Source: an uncultured Collinsella sp. (lineage in GTDB: Bacteria > Actinomycetota > Coriobacteriia > Coriobacteriales > Coriobacteriaceae). Taken from it: 63,853 nt of DNA. The notes under the pieces were generated by a model. The model had not been told where the DNA came from. It did not search any database and was given only the letters and a program-made list of their open reading frames with translations. The number at the start of each line of letters is the position of its first letter. Positions within the stretch are counted from its first letter, which is position 1. The position numbers and the translations under genes are program-made. The stretch is from NCBI GenBank assembly GCA_938005465.1, contig CALLNU010000028.1:1-63853 (forward strand). The letters are read 5' to 3'. Shown piece by piece: positions 8,315 to 16,746 of this stretch.

Positions 8315-8471
8315 CATGCATGCAGTAAATAGCGTCATTCATTTTGTTAGAAATTGCCCATGCGGTTATTGCAGCTGCATGTACTGCAACATACTGCGCA
8401 ATTCTCCGCACGAAGCAGAAGTCGGTTCCAATTCGATCGAGGCGATGACACGTGGTGGCTACTGGTCCTAA
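8292..8471 (+). CDS. Cys-rich precursor peptide (59 aa), candidate RiPP
   Basis: A short gene read directly from the sequence, beginning MRSIRPFNMHAVNSVIHF with GGGAGGC six bases before the ATG. The core carries CPCGYCSCMYC near residues 22-32, a C-x-C-xx-C-x-C-xx-C array, followed by a polar tail ending GGYWS. Position, size and Cys pattern fit the substrate of the upstream radical SAM maturase, as in the Clo7bot-type Cys-rich peptides of Clostridium. It overlaps the carrier-like gene by 23 bases and the next gene by 20 bases in other frames. Unlike most precursors the Cys block sits mid-peptide, so either the tail is a follower or it is part of the product. Confidence 0.75.
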   Translation: MRSIRPFNMHAVNSVIHFVRNCPCGYCSCMYCNILRNSPHEAEVGSNSIEAMTRGGYWS

Positions 8472-8991
8472 ATCGAGCAAGACGGCTACAAACGAATATC
8501 GAATCTCAATTGAAGGTAACCCTTATCCGCATGCTCTAGCTCTCATCAACCCAGCCGGAGACAACCTCAATATCAAAAGACATGGGTTCACGGGTCCACT
8601 AGGACAGCTATTGAGTCTAAAATATACCGTTTATGACGATGCAAATGAAAAACTCTTTACTGTCGTCGACGGTGGTTTTAGTAACATGCCCAGGGTTGCG
8701 CTCATCATCGAACACAAGGAAGTTGCGGTGTTCGATTATGGCCTAAACAGACTTGAGATGAAGTGCGTAACGAACATACCGAATTACACAATAAAAGGTA
8801 ACTTCCTATTTGGAGATTACGACATATTCAGCCAACGGGAAGTGAAGCTATCTTCAGTTATCGTCCTTCAATGTGATAAACAATCGTGCTTTAGCATACA
8901 GGTTTTGGATAAAGCCGAATTGGCCGCCGCAATTGGAATACCCACAGCCATTGCCCTTCTGAGGGCTCGGATTGAAGAGCATCTCGAATAA
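8452..8991 (+). CDS. Small beta-rich protein of the peptide operon (LURP-one/tubby-C-like?)
   Basis: A 179-residue protein starting with GTG at 8452, with GAGG upstream inside the precursor gene. The pattern of short strands with acidic turns (KYTVYDDANEKLFTVV, EVAVFDYGLNRLEM, NYTIKGNFLFGDYDIF) and a hydrophobic C-terminal helix resembles the LURP-one-related/tubby C-terminal barrel. This is a by-eye resemblance, not a tested match. It overlaps the precursor gene by 20 bases and ends the operon, so it is likely made together with the peptide. It could be an immunity or scaffold protein, or a membrane-associated partner. No catalytic residues can be named. Confidence 0.5.
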   Translation: MVATGPKSSKTATNEYRISIEGNPYPHALALINPAGDNLNIKRHGFTGPLGQLLSLKYTVYDDANEKLFTVVDGGFSNMPRVALIIEHKEVAVFDYGLNRLEMKCVTNIPNYTIKGNFLFGDYDIFSQREVKLSSVIVLQCDKQSCFSIQVLDKAELAAAIGIPTAIALLRARIEEHLE

Positions 8992-9025
8992 ATCGCAAAA
9001 AGCAGTTCGTAGCAACGTTCAGGAG

Positions 9026-10630
9026 CTAGATAGTTTTTTCTGGCTCTTGAAACTGTATAACATAGTCTGCAAATTGTTCGAAACCATGTCCATGATCCGC
9101 AATGATGACGATTCGCTCTTTCATCTCCTGCGCAACCACCATCTTCAAAAAGGATATCGAAGCATTATCTAAATTGTTGCAAGGCTCATCCAAAATAATA
9201 ATAGAATAACTGCTCAGAAAGGCCCTACAAAGTAATAGAGAAGCCAGTTCTCCGCCAGACAAATTGTGTCCCCTAGCTCCAATGATGGGATTTACTTCAA
9301 ATAATTTATCGAGGCTAAAACCCTTCAAAAGATAGATGAGTTTTTCAGAGTCAATATCTACAAGACCATAGTAAAGAGCCTTCCTGAAAGTTCCCCCCAT
9401 TATCAAATGTCTTTGCGGCATAGTTGCGCAGGGTAGCTGGATTAAAGTCGAGCCATCGAAAATGACAGTAGACTCATTAACACACAGTCTGCCAGCAACT
9501 GGCGACAATAATCCGTTCAATACTTCCAGAAATGAAGATTTACCACATGCATTAGGGCCGCTTACTAAAACCAGACAAGGTGCCTGTATCGTGCAATCTG
9601 GAATTGTTATCCTCTCATTAGTTTCGTTCGACGAAAACGAGAGAATGATTCCTTTCCAACTAATTCGATCAGCGTGATCGAAACATATCAAATTAGGTTT
9701 TTCAGCTTCCAAAAGACGACGTAATTCCAAGACACGGTGCAACGATCTAAACGACGGCTGAAGCTGAGCCCAACAATTCAGAACAAGAGGAAAAGGAGAA
9801 TAGCATAGAAGTACAAGTTGATAGCTCTGCACCGCAATCCCGACCGTCAGTCCGCGCTTTGACACAAGGAAAATAAGCAGCAGAACTGAAAGCAGGCCAG
9901 TAATGATGTTGCCAGCGTCAACTATTTCAGTTGCCAATCTCGCAAAGACACTCTCCTCAACTCGAGAGTTCCTGCAGGCTTTAAGCATCTTTTTATAGCG
10001 AAGTAATTCCAAGTTAATTGAACGAGAAATACGAATGTAAAGTCGACAATTTATTAGTTGGGCTAAATAAGCAGAACCCCTCGCCTGGGCCTCCAATGCC
10101 TTTTCGCTCTTAGTCGATAGCTTACTAAGAGCGAACGGATATAGAAGCGAAATAAACAATGCCGAAACACAAACAGGAATCAAAAGCAACAAAGAGATAT
10201 TAGATAGTGCCACAAACGATACCAAACCCGTCACTAGGCACGGAAGAAACGCAGTTGTAAATATTCCAATCATCGGCTGTAGGTTCCCAGCCTCTTCAAT
10301 GCGCGATAACAGGTAGTCACTGTCTTTTGCTAAAACTAAGGGCCGCTCTAAAGCATGGCGGGCAAGCAATCTATAGAAGCAGTTAGTGCCATCGGAAGCC
10401 AATTGCTCCGCATATTTTGATCTGAACAGGTTTGTCACCAGCTCAACTGAGAGCAATACTAGCAGGCCTAACCCAATGCATAAAACGTTACGATAATTAG
10501 AGCGAAGCAGGCCATAGTCTATTATCAACGATTCAGCTTTAACAACAGACAGCTCCACCAGGGCAGATAAAATGCAGAGCGCCATCAACTTGATTACTGT
10601 CGTCTTATTTTGAATAAAAAGCTCTGGCAT
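9026..10630 (-). CDS. One-chain ABC exporter (membrane domain plus ATPase)
   Basis: A 534-residue ABC half-transporter: about six hydrophobic segments in the first 300 residues, then an ATPase with Walker A GPNACGKSS, signature LSGGE, Walker B IIILDEP and the H-loop in ADHGHG. The layout matches peptide exporters but without a C39 peptidase domain, so any leader must be cut by another protease. It converges on the peptide operon with 34 bases between the stops and shares its AT-rich composition, so it is the likely exporter or self-protection pump for that product. The ATG at 10630 follows AGGGGA. It stops with TAG. Confidence 0.85.
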   Translation of the reverse strand: MPELFIQNKTTVIKLMALCILSALVELSVVKAESLIIDYGLLRSNYRNVLCIGLGLLVLLSVELVTNLFRSKYAEQLASDGTNCFYRLLARHALERPLVLAKDSDYLLSRIEEAGNLQPMIGIFTTAFLPCLVTGLVSFVALSNISLLLLIPVCVSALFISLLYPFALSKLSTKSEKALEAQARGSAYLAQLINCRLYIRISRSINLELLRYKKMLKACRNSRVEESVFARLATEIVDAGNIITGLLSVLLLIFLVSKRGLTVGIAVQSYQLVLLCYSPFPLVLNCWAQLQPSFRSLHRVLELRRLLEAEKPNLICFDHADRISWKGIILSFSSNETNERITIPDCTIQAPCLVLVSGPNACGKSSFLEVLNGLLSPVAGRLCVNESTVIFDGSTLIQLPCATMPQRHLIMGGTFRKALYYGLVDIDSEKLIYLLKGFSLDKLFEVNPIIGARGHNLSGGELASLLLCRAFLSSYSIIILDEPCNNLDNASISFLKMVVAQEMKERIVIIADHGHGFEQFADYVIQFQEPEKTI

Positions 10631-10652
10631 ATGTCCATCCCCTCAACTAATA

Positions 10653-10658
10653 ATTATA
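10653..10658 (-). promoter_or_regulatory. -10 element of the ABC exporter gene
   Basis: A perfect TATAAT on the minus strand lies 22 bases before the exporter ATG, giving a short leader. No good -35 hexamer is seen at the usual distance. Confidence 0.45.
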
Positions 10659-10755
10659 GCTAGAAAGATGACATTTTTATTCTATAGCCTTAAGCAGCAC
10701 GCTTTGCTGACGTCAAATCTTGTCATTACAAACATGCACCTTAGGCTTAAGACTC

Positions 10756-10787
10756 AAAAAAGGGGGCGGCCGAGATGGCCGTCCCCT
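10756..10787 (-). terminator. Terminator of the DUF1275 gene
   Basis: GGGGACGGCCA and TGGCCGCCCCC-type arms pair on the minus strand around a four-base loop and are followed by a run of six Ts. A second hairpin, GGCAAAGG with CCCTTTGCC (10807-10829), lies between it and the stop codon. Confidence 0.8.
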
Positions 10788-10837
10788 CCCCATTATCGAT
10801 CTATCTGGCAAAGGGACAGCCCCTTTGCCGCATTCGG

Positions 10838-11554
10838 TTACTTTCGACAGCCCTCTTTCCAAGCCTCGGCCGCAACCTTCCAGCGCAAACGCAAGTCGCG
10901 CTCGCGGTCGATGAACATGATGGCAAACGCGACAAACAGCAGCACGCTCGCCACGACGATGGCGCGCAGACCTATGCGCTCAATACACCAGTTGCCCAAC
11001 ACGGCGCCAAACACAAAGGTAAAGATCACGCCAAAGTACAGCAGGCCGTTTTCCAAAAAGCCGCGCCTGTGGGTGATGATGTAATCGTCCACGTTTTGCA
11101 GCGCGTTACGCAAGTTGCCGATGCACATGGTCGTAGCGATGCCGTGACCGTGGATCTTGCGGAAGCTCTCGACCTGCATACCGCAGGCAAACGAAGTGAG
11201 GCAGTTGGCGAGCAGGTTGTAACCGCCGCCGGGGATAAAGCTCACGCCCAGCAAGATGACGGCTTCAAAGAACACCGTCACCTGACGCCAGTGAATCACA
11301 CTGCCAAACCGCTCGTGTACCAGATCGGCAAGCATAATGCCCACGGCAAACGACACCACGGGGAAGAAATAGCGTCCCGCCAGCTGCCAGTTGCCCTCCG
11401 AGATGCTCACGCCCACCAGCAAGATGTTGCCCGTCTGCGCGTTGGCGAAAACATGGTCGCGCCCAATGTACGAATAAACGTCCATAAAGCCACCGGCGAG
11501 CGCCAAGATGATGCCCAGCTCAATAGACTCCGATATCTGTTTGGCACGCTGCAT
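10838..11554 (-). CDS. DUF1275 (YoaK-family) membrane protein
   Basis: A 238-residue membrane protein of the DUF1275/YoaK family, of unknown function. Its opening region (GGFMDVYSYIGRDHVFANAQTG) carries the conserved G-x-x-D-x-x-S/Y and Q-T-G-N signatures of the family. About six hydrophobic helices follow. The start at 11554 is chosen because AAGGAGG lies ten bases upstream and the family motif begins about 20 residues in; the longer open frame upstream is rich in unlikely residues. Single gene, divergent from the YgiQ gene. It stops with TAA. Confidence 0.85.
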   Translation of the reverse strand: MQRAKQISESIELGIILALAGGFMDVYSYIGRDHVFANAQTGNILLVGVSISEGNWQLAGRYFFPVVSFAVGIMLADLVHERFGSVIHWRQVTVFFEAVILLGVSFIPGGGYNLLANCLTSFACGMQVESFRKIHGHGIATTMCIGNLRNALQNVDDYIITHRRGFLENGLLYFGVIFTFVFGAVLGNWCIERIGLRAIVVASVLLFVAFAIMFIDRERDLRLRWKVAAEAWKEGCRK

Positions 11555-11807
11555 CGTCGTGCATCCTCCTTGTTGACGACCCTCTCGTGCGTTGGCGGAA
11601 GCATAGCCGCCGTTCATACTGTAACCCATTGACAACATGGCGTGCGCGCGAGATGGCCCCTTCGGCACAGGGATACACAGTCTGGAAACAAACGACACCC
11701 ATATCGACGCGCCGATCCGCCAGCTCATGTACTCCACCAGTCTTTTTAGCCCCGTCCCAAAAAGACTGGTTACAATTACGTGCAGCATACAAACATCGGG
11801 AGGGATC

Positions 11808-13949
11808 GTGGCAAAAAAGCCTCAGCACGCTCAGAACAACCAGCGCAGTCAGCAGGGCAAACAGGGCCAGCAGCAAAAGCGCGGCGGTAAGGCGCAGGGT
11901 GGGCACACCACGCATACCCCAGCAGCGCCTGTCCGTCCCTGGCGTCCAGGCCGCGATAAGTTCCTCCCCGTCAGCCGCGCCGACATGGGTGCACGCGGCT
12001 GGGACCAGTGCGACTTTGTCTACATCTGCGGCGACGCCTACGTGGACCACCCCAGCTTTGGCATGGCCATCGTCAGCCGCGTACTCGACGCGCACGGCTA
12101 CAAAGTGGGCATCATCTGCCAGCCCGACTGGACCGACCCCGCCAGCATCACGGTGCTCGGCGAGCCGCGCCTGGGCTTTTTGGTCAGCGCCGGCAACATG
12201 GACTCCATGGTCAACCACTATTCGGTGACCAAGCACCGCCGCCACACCGACGCCTATACCCCCGGTGGCGAGGAGGGGCGCCGTCCCAACCGAGCAGTCA
12301 CGGTCTACGGCAACCTTATCCGTCAGACGTTCAAGGACGCCCCCATCATCATCGGCGGCATCGAGGCAAGTCTGCGCCGCCTGGCCCACTACGACTACTG
12401 GCAGGACAAGCTCAAGCGCTCGGTGCTGCTCGACTCGGGCGCCGACATCCTCATCTACGGCATGGGCGAGCACGCGATCGTCGAGATCGCCGACGCGCTC
12501 GACGCGGGACTGCCCGTCGATCAGATTACCTATATCAATGGCACCGTCTACCGCACCAGCTCGCTCGACGAGGTCTACGACTACGACCTGCTGCCCAGCT
12601 GGGACGACCTTGCCGCCGATAAGCTCAACTACGCGCGCAGCTTTAACGTGCAGCAGCAGAACATGGACCCCATCACCGGGCATCGCCTGGTAGAGCCCTA
12701 CCCCAACAGCGTCTATGTGGTGCAGAACCCGCCGTCGGCGACGCTCACCACCGACGAGATGGACGAGGTGGCCGAACTCCCCTACGCACGCGATTGGCAT
12801 CCCGACTACGACGCGGCGGGCGGTGTGCCGGCGTTTGCCGAGATCAAGTTTTCCATTAGCTCCAACCGCGGCTGTTTTGGCGAGTGCTCGTTTTGCGCGC
12901 TCACCTTCCACCAGGGCCGCGTGCTGCAGATGCGCAGCCACGACTCGATCATGCGCGAGGCCGAGCTGCTCACGCGCGATCCCGAGTTTAAGGGATATAT
13001 CAACGACGTGGGCGGACCGACGGCCAACTTTAGCCGTCCCGCCTGCGACAAGCAGCTCAAGCACGGCGTATGCAAGAACAAGCGCTGCCTGTGGCCGAGC
13101 GTGTGTAAGAACATGGTGGTCGACGAAAGCGGCTATACGCAGCTGTTGCGCGACCTGCGCCAGCTGCCGGGCGTCAAGAAGGTCTTCGTCCGCAGCGGCA
13201 TCCGCTTCGACTACACCATGGCCGACGCCTCGGACGAGTTTTTGCGTGAGCTGCTGGAGCACCATGTCTCGGGCCAGCTACGCGTGGCACCCGAGCACGT
13301 GAGCGATGCCGTGCTGTCTGTGATGGGCAAGCCGAGCCGCGCCGTCTACGATGCGTTCTGTCGCAAATTTGAGCACTTGAACCGTGAATACGGACTTAAA
13401 CAGTACGTGGTGCCGTATCTGATCTCGAGCCACCCCGGCTCGACCATGAAGGAAGCCGTGGACCTTGCCGAGGCCGTGCGAGACATGGGCTACATGCCCG
13501 AGCAGGTGCAGGACTTCTACCCCACGCCGTCCACCATGTCGACGTGCATGTACTACACCGGCGTGGACCCGCGCACCATGCAGCCGATCTATGTGGCGCG
13601 CGACCCGCACGAGAAGGCCATGCAACGCGCGCTCATCCAGTACCGCAAGCCCGAGAACTACAAGCTCGTGCGCGAGGCGCTGGAGAAAGCCGGGCGTCGT
13701 GACCTGATCGGCTACACCAAGCATTGCCTGATTCGTCCCGTGCCGCCGCGCCCGGGCGAGACGTCTGCTGGCGGTGGGCATGGCACAGGCAAGAAGGGTG
13801 GCAAGCCGCACGGTGACGCTAGCGGTGCCGGCAAGGGACCTAAGGGCAGCAAGGGGCACAGCGGCATGTCGCGTGCGCAGAACACTGCCGGGCGCAACCG
13901 TGCAGCTCAGGGGCGTCAGGGTGCCAACGGAGGCGGACGCCGCAACTAG
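11808..13949 (+). CDS. YgiQ-family radical SAM protein
   Basis: A 713-residue radical SAM protein of the YgiQ/UPF0313 family. It begins with the family segment FLPVSRADMGARGWDQCDFV, has a B12-like Rossmann part, then the SAM cluster GCFGECSFCAL, and the later CPSVCKN-type and DFYPTPSTMSTCMYYTG signatures. The first 40 residues are Gln/Lys/Arg-rich, and the last 75 are Gly/Lys/Arg-rich low complexity, suggesting nucleic-acid contact or disorder. The GTG at 11808 follows GGGAGGG at a short spacing of three bases; there is no better in-frame start. TACAAT at 11771 may be its -10. The last four bases (CTAG) are shared with the stop of the convergent CPBP gene. The reaction is unknown. Confidence 0.88.
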   Translation: MAKKPQHAQNNQRSQQGKQGQQQKRGGKAQGGHTTHTPAAPVRPWRPGRDKFLPVSRADMGARGWDQCDFVYICGDAYVDHPSFGMAIVSRVLDAHGYKVGIICQPDWTDPASITVLGEPRLGFLVSAGNMDSMVNHYSVTKHRRHTDAYTPGGEEGRRPNRAVTVYGNLIRQTFKDAPIIIGGIEASLRRLAHYDYWQDKLKRSVLLDSGADILIYGMGEHAIVEIADALDAGLPVDQITYINGTVYRTSSLDEVYDYDLLPSWDDLAADKLNYARSFNVQQQNMDPITGHRLVEPYPNSVYVVQNPPSATLTTDEMDEVAELPYARDWHPDYDAAGGVPAFAEIKFSISSNRGCFGECSFCALTFHQGRVLQMRSHDSIMREAELLTRDPEFKGYINDVGGPTANFSRPACDKQLKHGVCKNKRCLWPSVCKNMVVDESGYTQLLRDLRQLPGVKKVFVRSGIRFDYTMADASDEFLRELLEHHVSGQLRVAPEHVSDAVLSVMGKPSRAVYDAFCRKFEHLNREYGLKQYVVPYLISSHPGSTMKEAVDLAEAVRDMGYMPEQVQDFYPTPSTMSTCMYYTGVDPRTMQPIYVARDPHEKAMQRALIQYRKPENYKLVREALEKAGRRDLIGYTKHCLIRPVPPRPGETSAGGGHGTGKKGGKPHGDASGAGKGPKGSKGHSGMSRAQNTAGRNRAAQGRQGANGGGRRN

Positions 13950-14857
13950 GGCAGCGGTACGCTCGCTGCGTCCACCCCACACGCTTGGCGCAGCGAGCGC
14001 ATTGCCTCAACGAGGATGACGCCGGCGATCGCGACCGTGATTATCACGTCGAGCGGCGTGTTCACAAACCACAGCAACGTCATCAAATACGACCCGGCGT
14101 TAAAGGCAAAATGCAGCAGGATCGTGTAGCGAAGCTTTCCGGTGGTCACGAGCACCCAGCCAAAGACCAGGCCGGCGGCGCCGGCGTAGCAGCCCTGCAC
14201 CCAGTTCATATGCATAAAGCCAAAGATGGCCGCCTGCAGCACAATCGCCGCGGCGATGCCTCGCTTGTCCGGCGCCGCCCAGGGCACCATGGCGACGTCT
14301 TGCGCCCGTGCGCGACGCCGACGCTTCCAGAGCGGACGGCACTGCGGGTTAAATGCTCGGAGCGAAAACTCAAAAATGATACCGCGCACCAGCAGCTCCT
14401 CGCAAAACGGAGCACCGAGCACCGTGGTCAGGACAGCAAGAAGGCTGGTATCGCCCATGCCCGTTTCCTCGACGAGCTCGCTATAGTCTGCCGCGACCTC
14501 GGGCAACAGCGACAGCACGGCGTCGGTCACGTAGCCAACGACCACCTGCAGGGCCAAGCCGATCACGATAACGCAGGCAATACGCTTCCACGCGCTACGC
14601 AATCCCCCGCCAAGTGGACGCTCACCTTGCCAGCGCGCGATAAACGACCGCGGCCACAAATAACGCCACCACAGCAGCGCCATCAAAAACGATGCCGTCT
14701 GAGCGGCAGCCTGGAACCATTGGATATCGAGATTGTCGATCGGATAGCCCGTCAGCACCGACACGGCATCGAGAACTGAAAACAGAACCACGCTCAGGGC
14801 TATATCGGCAGCGACAACGCCAAAACAGGCAAGCGCCCAAATCATCGCATTGAGCAT
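13946..14857 (-). CDS. CPBP-family intramembrane metalloprotease
   Basis: A 303-residue polytopic protein of the CPBP (Abi/CAAX protease-like) family. The three catalytic motifs are seen: EELLVRG (EExxxR), FGFMHMNW (FxxxH) and HFAFNA (HxxxN). A basic insertion (WKRRRRARAQDV) separates the first two. In bacteria such proteins process or protect against small peptides, or act on membrane proteins. The start at 14857 has GAGGAGGTT seven bases upstream. It is convergent with the YgiQ gene, and the two TAG stops overlap on CTAG. Since a peptide operon lacking a dedicated protease is only a few kilobases away, a link is conceivable but not shown. Confidence 0.88.
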   Translation of the reverse strand: MLNAMIWALACFGVVAADIALSVVLFSVLDAVSVLTGYPIDNLDIQWFQAAAQTASFLMALLWWRYLWPRSFIARWQGERPLGGGLRSAWKRIACVIVIGLALQVVVGYVTDAVLSLLPEVAADYSELVEETGMGDTSLLAVLTTVLGAPFCEELLVRGIIFEFSLRAFNPQCRPLWKRRRRARAQDVAMVPWAAPDKRGIAAAIVLQAAIFGFMHMNWVQGCYAGAAGLVFGWVLVTTGKLRYTILLHFAFNAGSYLMTLLWFVNTPLDVIITVAIAGVILVEAMRSLRQACGVDAASVPLP

Positions 14858-14874
14858 GCCAACCTCCTCAAAAC

Positions 14875-14932
14875 CCGGCACTTAGGGACGTTCCTTAACT
14901 GCCGGCAGAAAAGGAACGTCCCCAAGTGCCGG
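14875..14932. repeat. Palindrome GGGACGTTCCTT family
   Basis: CCGGCACTTAGGGACGTTCCTT is matched by AAGGAACGTCCCCAAGTGCCGG, nearly perfect 22-base arms with a short loop. A relative with the same GGACGTTCTT core lies at 37322-37373. It lies between the CPBP start and the antitoxin stop. Confidence 0.7.
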
Positions 14933-14945
14933 CAGTTTGGGACAG

Positions 14946-15149
14946 TCATTGTTGATGAGAATCGGGCGCAGCGCCAAAAGCCCCGCTGGGCGAAATGTCG
15001 AACGGAAAGGTGCCGCAGCGATTGAAGGCGGCGATGAACATGCGGATGGCGTTGGACGGCGTGGTGCCTACGAATTGGGTTGCCGCCGCGAAGGCCGCCT
15101 TTTCCTCGGGCAAGACCTTCGCGACAACCGGGGTCATGTGTTCTGCCAT
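14946..15149 (-). CDS. RelB/DinJ-family antitoxin, apparently without toxin
   Basis: A 67-residue protein beginning MAEHMTPVVAKVLPEEKAAF, with the ribbon-helix-helix start and the phrase TTPSNAIRMFIAAFNRCGTFPFDI, a close fit to RelB/DinJ antitoxins. These bind DNA as dimers and block a RelE/YafQ-type RNase. AAGGAAG lies six bases before the ATG. No toxin-like gene follows it: the next minus-strand gene is the CPBP protease 88 bases away after a palindrome. It is either a relic, a trans-acting antitoxin or a repressor. The TGA stop hints at recent acquisition. Confidence 0.75.
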   Translation of the reverse strand: MAEHMTPVVAKVLPEEKAAFAAATQFVGTTPSNAIRMFIAAFNRCGTFPFDISPSGAFGAAPDSHQQ

Positions 15150-15321
15150 GGCGCTTCCTTTTTGAAACGACGGTGGTGCGGATAGATGCGGGCCACGCGG
15201 CTGGGCGACGGGCTGTGAAGGCAACCCGATTGGCCCGCATCTGGAGTTTGTTCTACGGCGTTGGTATTACTTGGTATTCCTAAGTATTACCCCGCAGATA
15301 GAATACCATACCCGACCCCAT

Positions 15322-15343
15322 GGGGACGGGAAAAAACGGATCA
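15322..15343. repeat. Half-copy of the GATCCGTTTTCC palindrome family
   Basis: GGGGACGGGAAAAAACGGATCA resembles the right arm of the full palindrome at 21673-21736, but no partner arm lies nearby. It sits between the fused ABC gene stop and the antitoxin start. Confidence 0.4.
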
Positions 15344-15363
15344 ATTTGTTGCTGAGTGAGTCT

Positions 15364-16743
15364 TTAGAGCGTGATGATGTCCGAGATATTGAGGGCCCGA
15401 GCGTCAACGGAATCGTGCGTGGCAAGCAACAGCATACGGCCGTCGAGCAAGTCGAGCACGACCTCGGTGCATGCGTCGCGCGCAGCGATGTCTAGACCGG
15501 TAAAGGGCTCGTCCAGAATCACCGCGCCGCCCGGACACAGCAGGGCTCGGGCAATCTCGACGCGACGGCGCTGCCCGCCCGAGAGCTCGGCCACGCGGGC
15601 ATGCACATCGATCCCCGGTACCAGCAGGCGCAACAGGGCTGCGGCACTCGAGGCGTCCACGCGCGTGTCGGCGCACACTAGCACGTTATCCAAGGCAGAA
15701 GCGTCCTCCACCAGGCGCACATCCTGAAAAACCATAGAGCACGGCGCGCACTCCCCCGCCGCCAGCGCAAGCAGCGTCGACTTGCCTATGCCCGAAGCGC
15801 CCATCACACAGATACGCCCACCGGCAGACACATGAAGCACCAGTCCGTCGAGCGCCGGCGCCCAGGGCGCACGATCGCCCACAGCAAGCGCAAGCTCCGC
15901 CGCAGCCCTGCCGCCAGCAGAACCGCCCGCACGCCCGTGCAAGCCGCGTCCATGCGACAGCACCGCCGCACGCCACGCCGCAGGCCCCGAAGCCCGCAGC
16001 AGCCACACCAGCACGCGCTCGCATGCCCACGAAGCCATAACAACCAGCACGGTCCAGGCCAGCAAATCGGCAGTCTCGATCAAAAGCTTCGCCTGATAGA
16101 TGCGCTCACCCACAGTGCCCGCCGCCATACCGATCAGCTCCGCCGCCACGCCAGCCTTCCAGCTCATGCCAATCACGGCGCGGGCGCACGAAAGCACAAA
16201 CGGCAGGACTTCGCGCCAGGTGTGGGCGCAAAACAGGCGCCAGCCGCGCACGCCATGCAGGCGAAACATCTGCTCCAGCGGCTTATCCACTTGCGTCAAG
16301 CCCTCGACCAGTGAGAAATATACGCCCGGCAGTGCCATCAAAAAGACCGCCGCAATGCTCACGCGCGCCGACCCCAGCCAAATGAGCAGCAGGACCACCA
16401 CGCAGGCAACCGGCGTCGCCTTCACAAACGAAAGCGCGGGCGCCACCAAGCGGGCAAACGCCCGCGACCGTACAGAAATCCCGGCCAACAAACCGCCGCA
16501 CACCGCGGCAAGCGCCAGCCCGCCCAAGATTCGCGCACCCGAGCCTGCCAGAATCGCCCATGTGCCGGCATCGCATACCAGCCGCAGCAACGCCGCCACG
16601 ACAGCGCCCGGCCCCGGCAAAATCAACGGCTGCGCCACGAGACCCGCCGCGAGCATCCACGCGGCAAGCCAAAAGGCGGCAACGGCACCTGCTGCCGCCA
16701 CCGCCTTCATACGCTCTGTCATTTGTCGAGCAAACACACGCAC
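15364..16743 (-). CDS. ABC importer, permease fused to ATPase
   Basis: A 459-residue fusion. Residues 1 to about 250 form a binding-protein-dependent permease of the SsuC/TauC/ThiX type with about six helices and the loop TWREVLPFVLSCARAVIGMSW contacting the ATPase. After a Gly/Arg/Ala-rich linker comes a compact ATPase with Walker A GASGIGKST, signature LSGGQRRRVEIARALL, Walker B GAVILDEPF and the H-loop in LLATHDS. Normally these are two proteins. The GTG start at 16743 lies three bases after the stop of the lipoprotein gene, with GGAG upstream, so the two are coupled. The substrate is unknown; the operon link to hydrogenase suggests a metal, cofactor or small anion. Confidence 0.85.
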   Translation of the reverse strand: MRVFARQMTERMKAVAAAGAVAAFWLAAWMLAAGLVAQPLILPGPGAVVAALLRLVCDAGTWAILAGSGARILGGLALAAVCGGLLAGISVRSRAFARLVAPALSFVKATPVACVVVLLLIWLGSARVSIAAVFLMALPGVYFSLVEGLTQVDKPLEQMFRLHGVRGWRLFCAHTWREVLPFVLSCARAVIGMSWKAGVAAELIGMAAGTVGERIYQAKLLIETADLLAWTVLVVMASWACERVLVWLLRASGPAAWRAAVLSHGRGLHGRAGGSAGGRAAAELALAVGDRAPWAPALDGLVLHVSAGGRICVMGASGIGKSTLLALAAGECAPCSMVFQDVRLVEDASALDNVLVCADTRVDASSAAALLRLLVPGIDVHARVAELSGGQRRRVEIARALLCPGGAVILDEPFTGLDIAARDACTEVVLDLLDGRMLLLATHDSVDARALNISDIITL

Positions 16744-16746
16744 GGG

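Noticed and set aside
14840..15300. A toxin gene partnering the RelB-like antitoxin
   Set aside because: Frames on both strands were read; none starts with a proper site or resembles RelE, YafQ or other small toxins.
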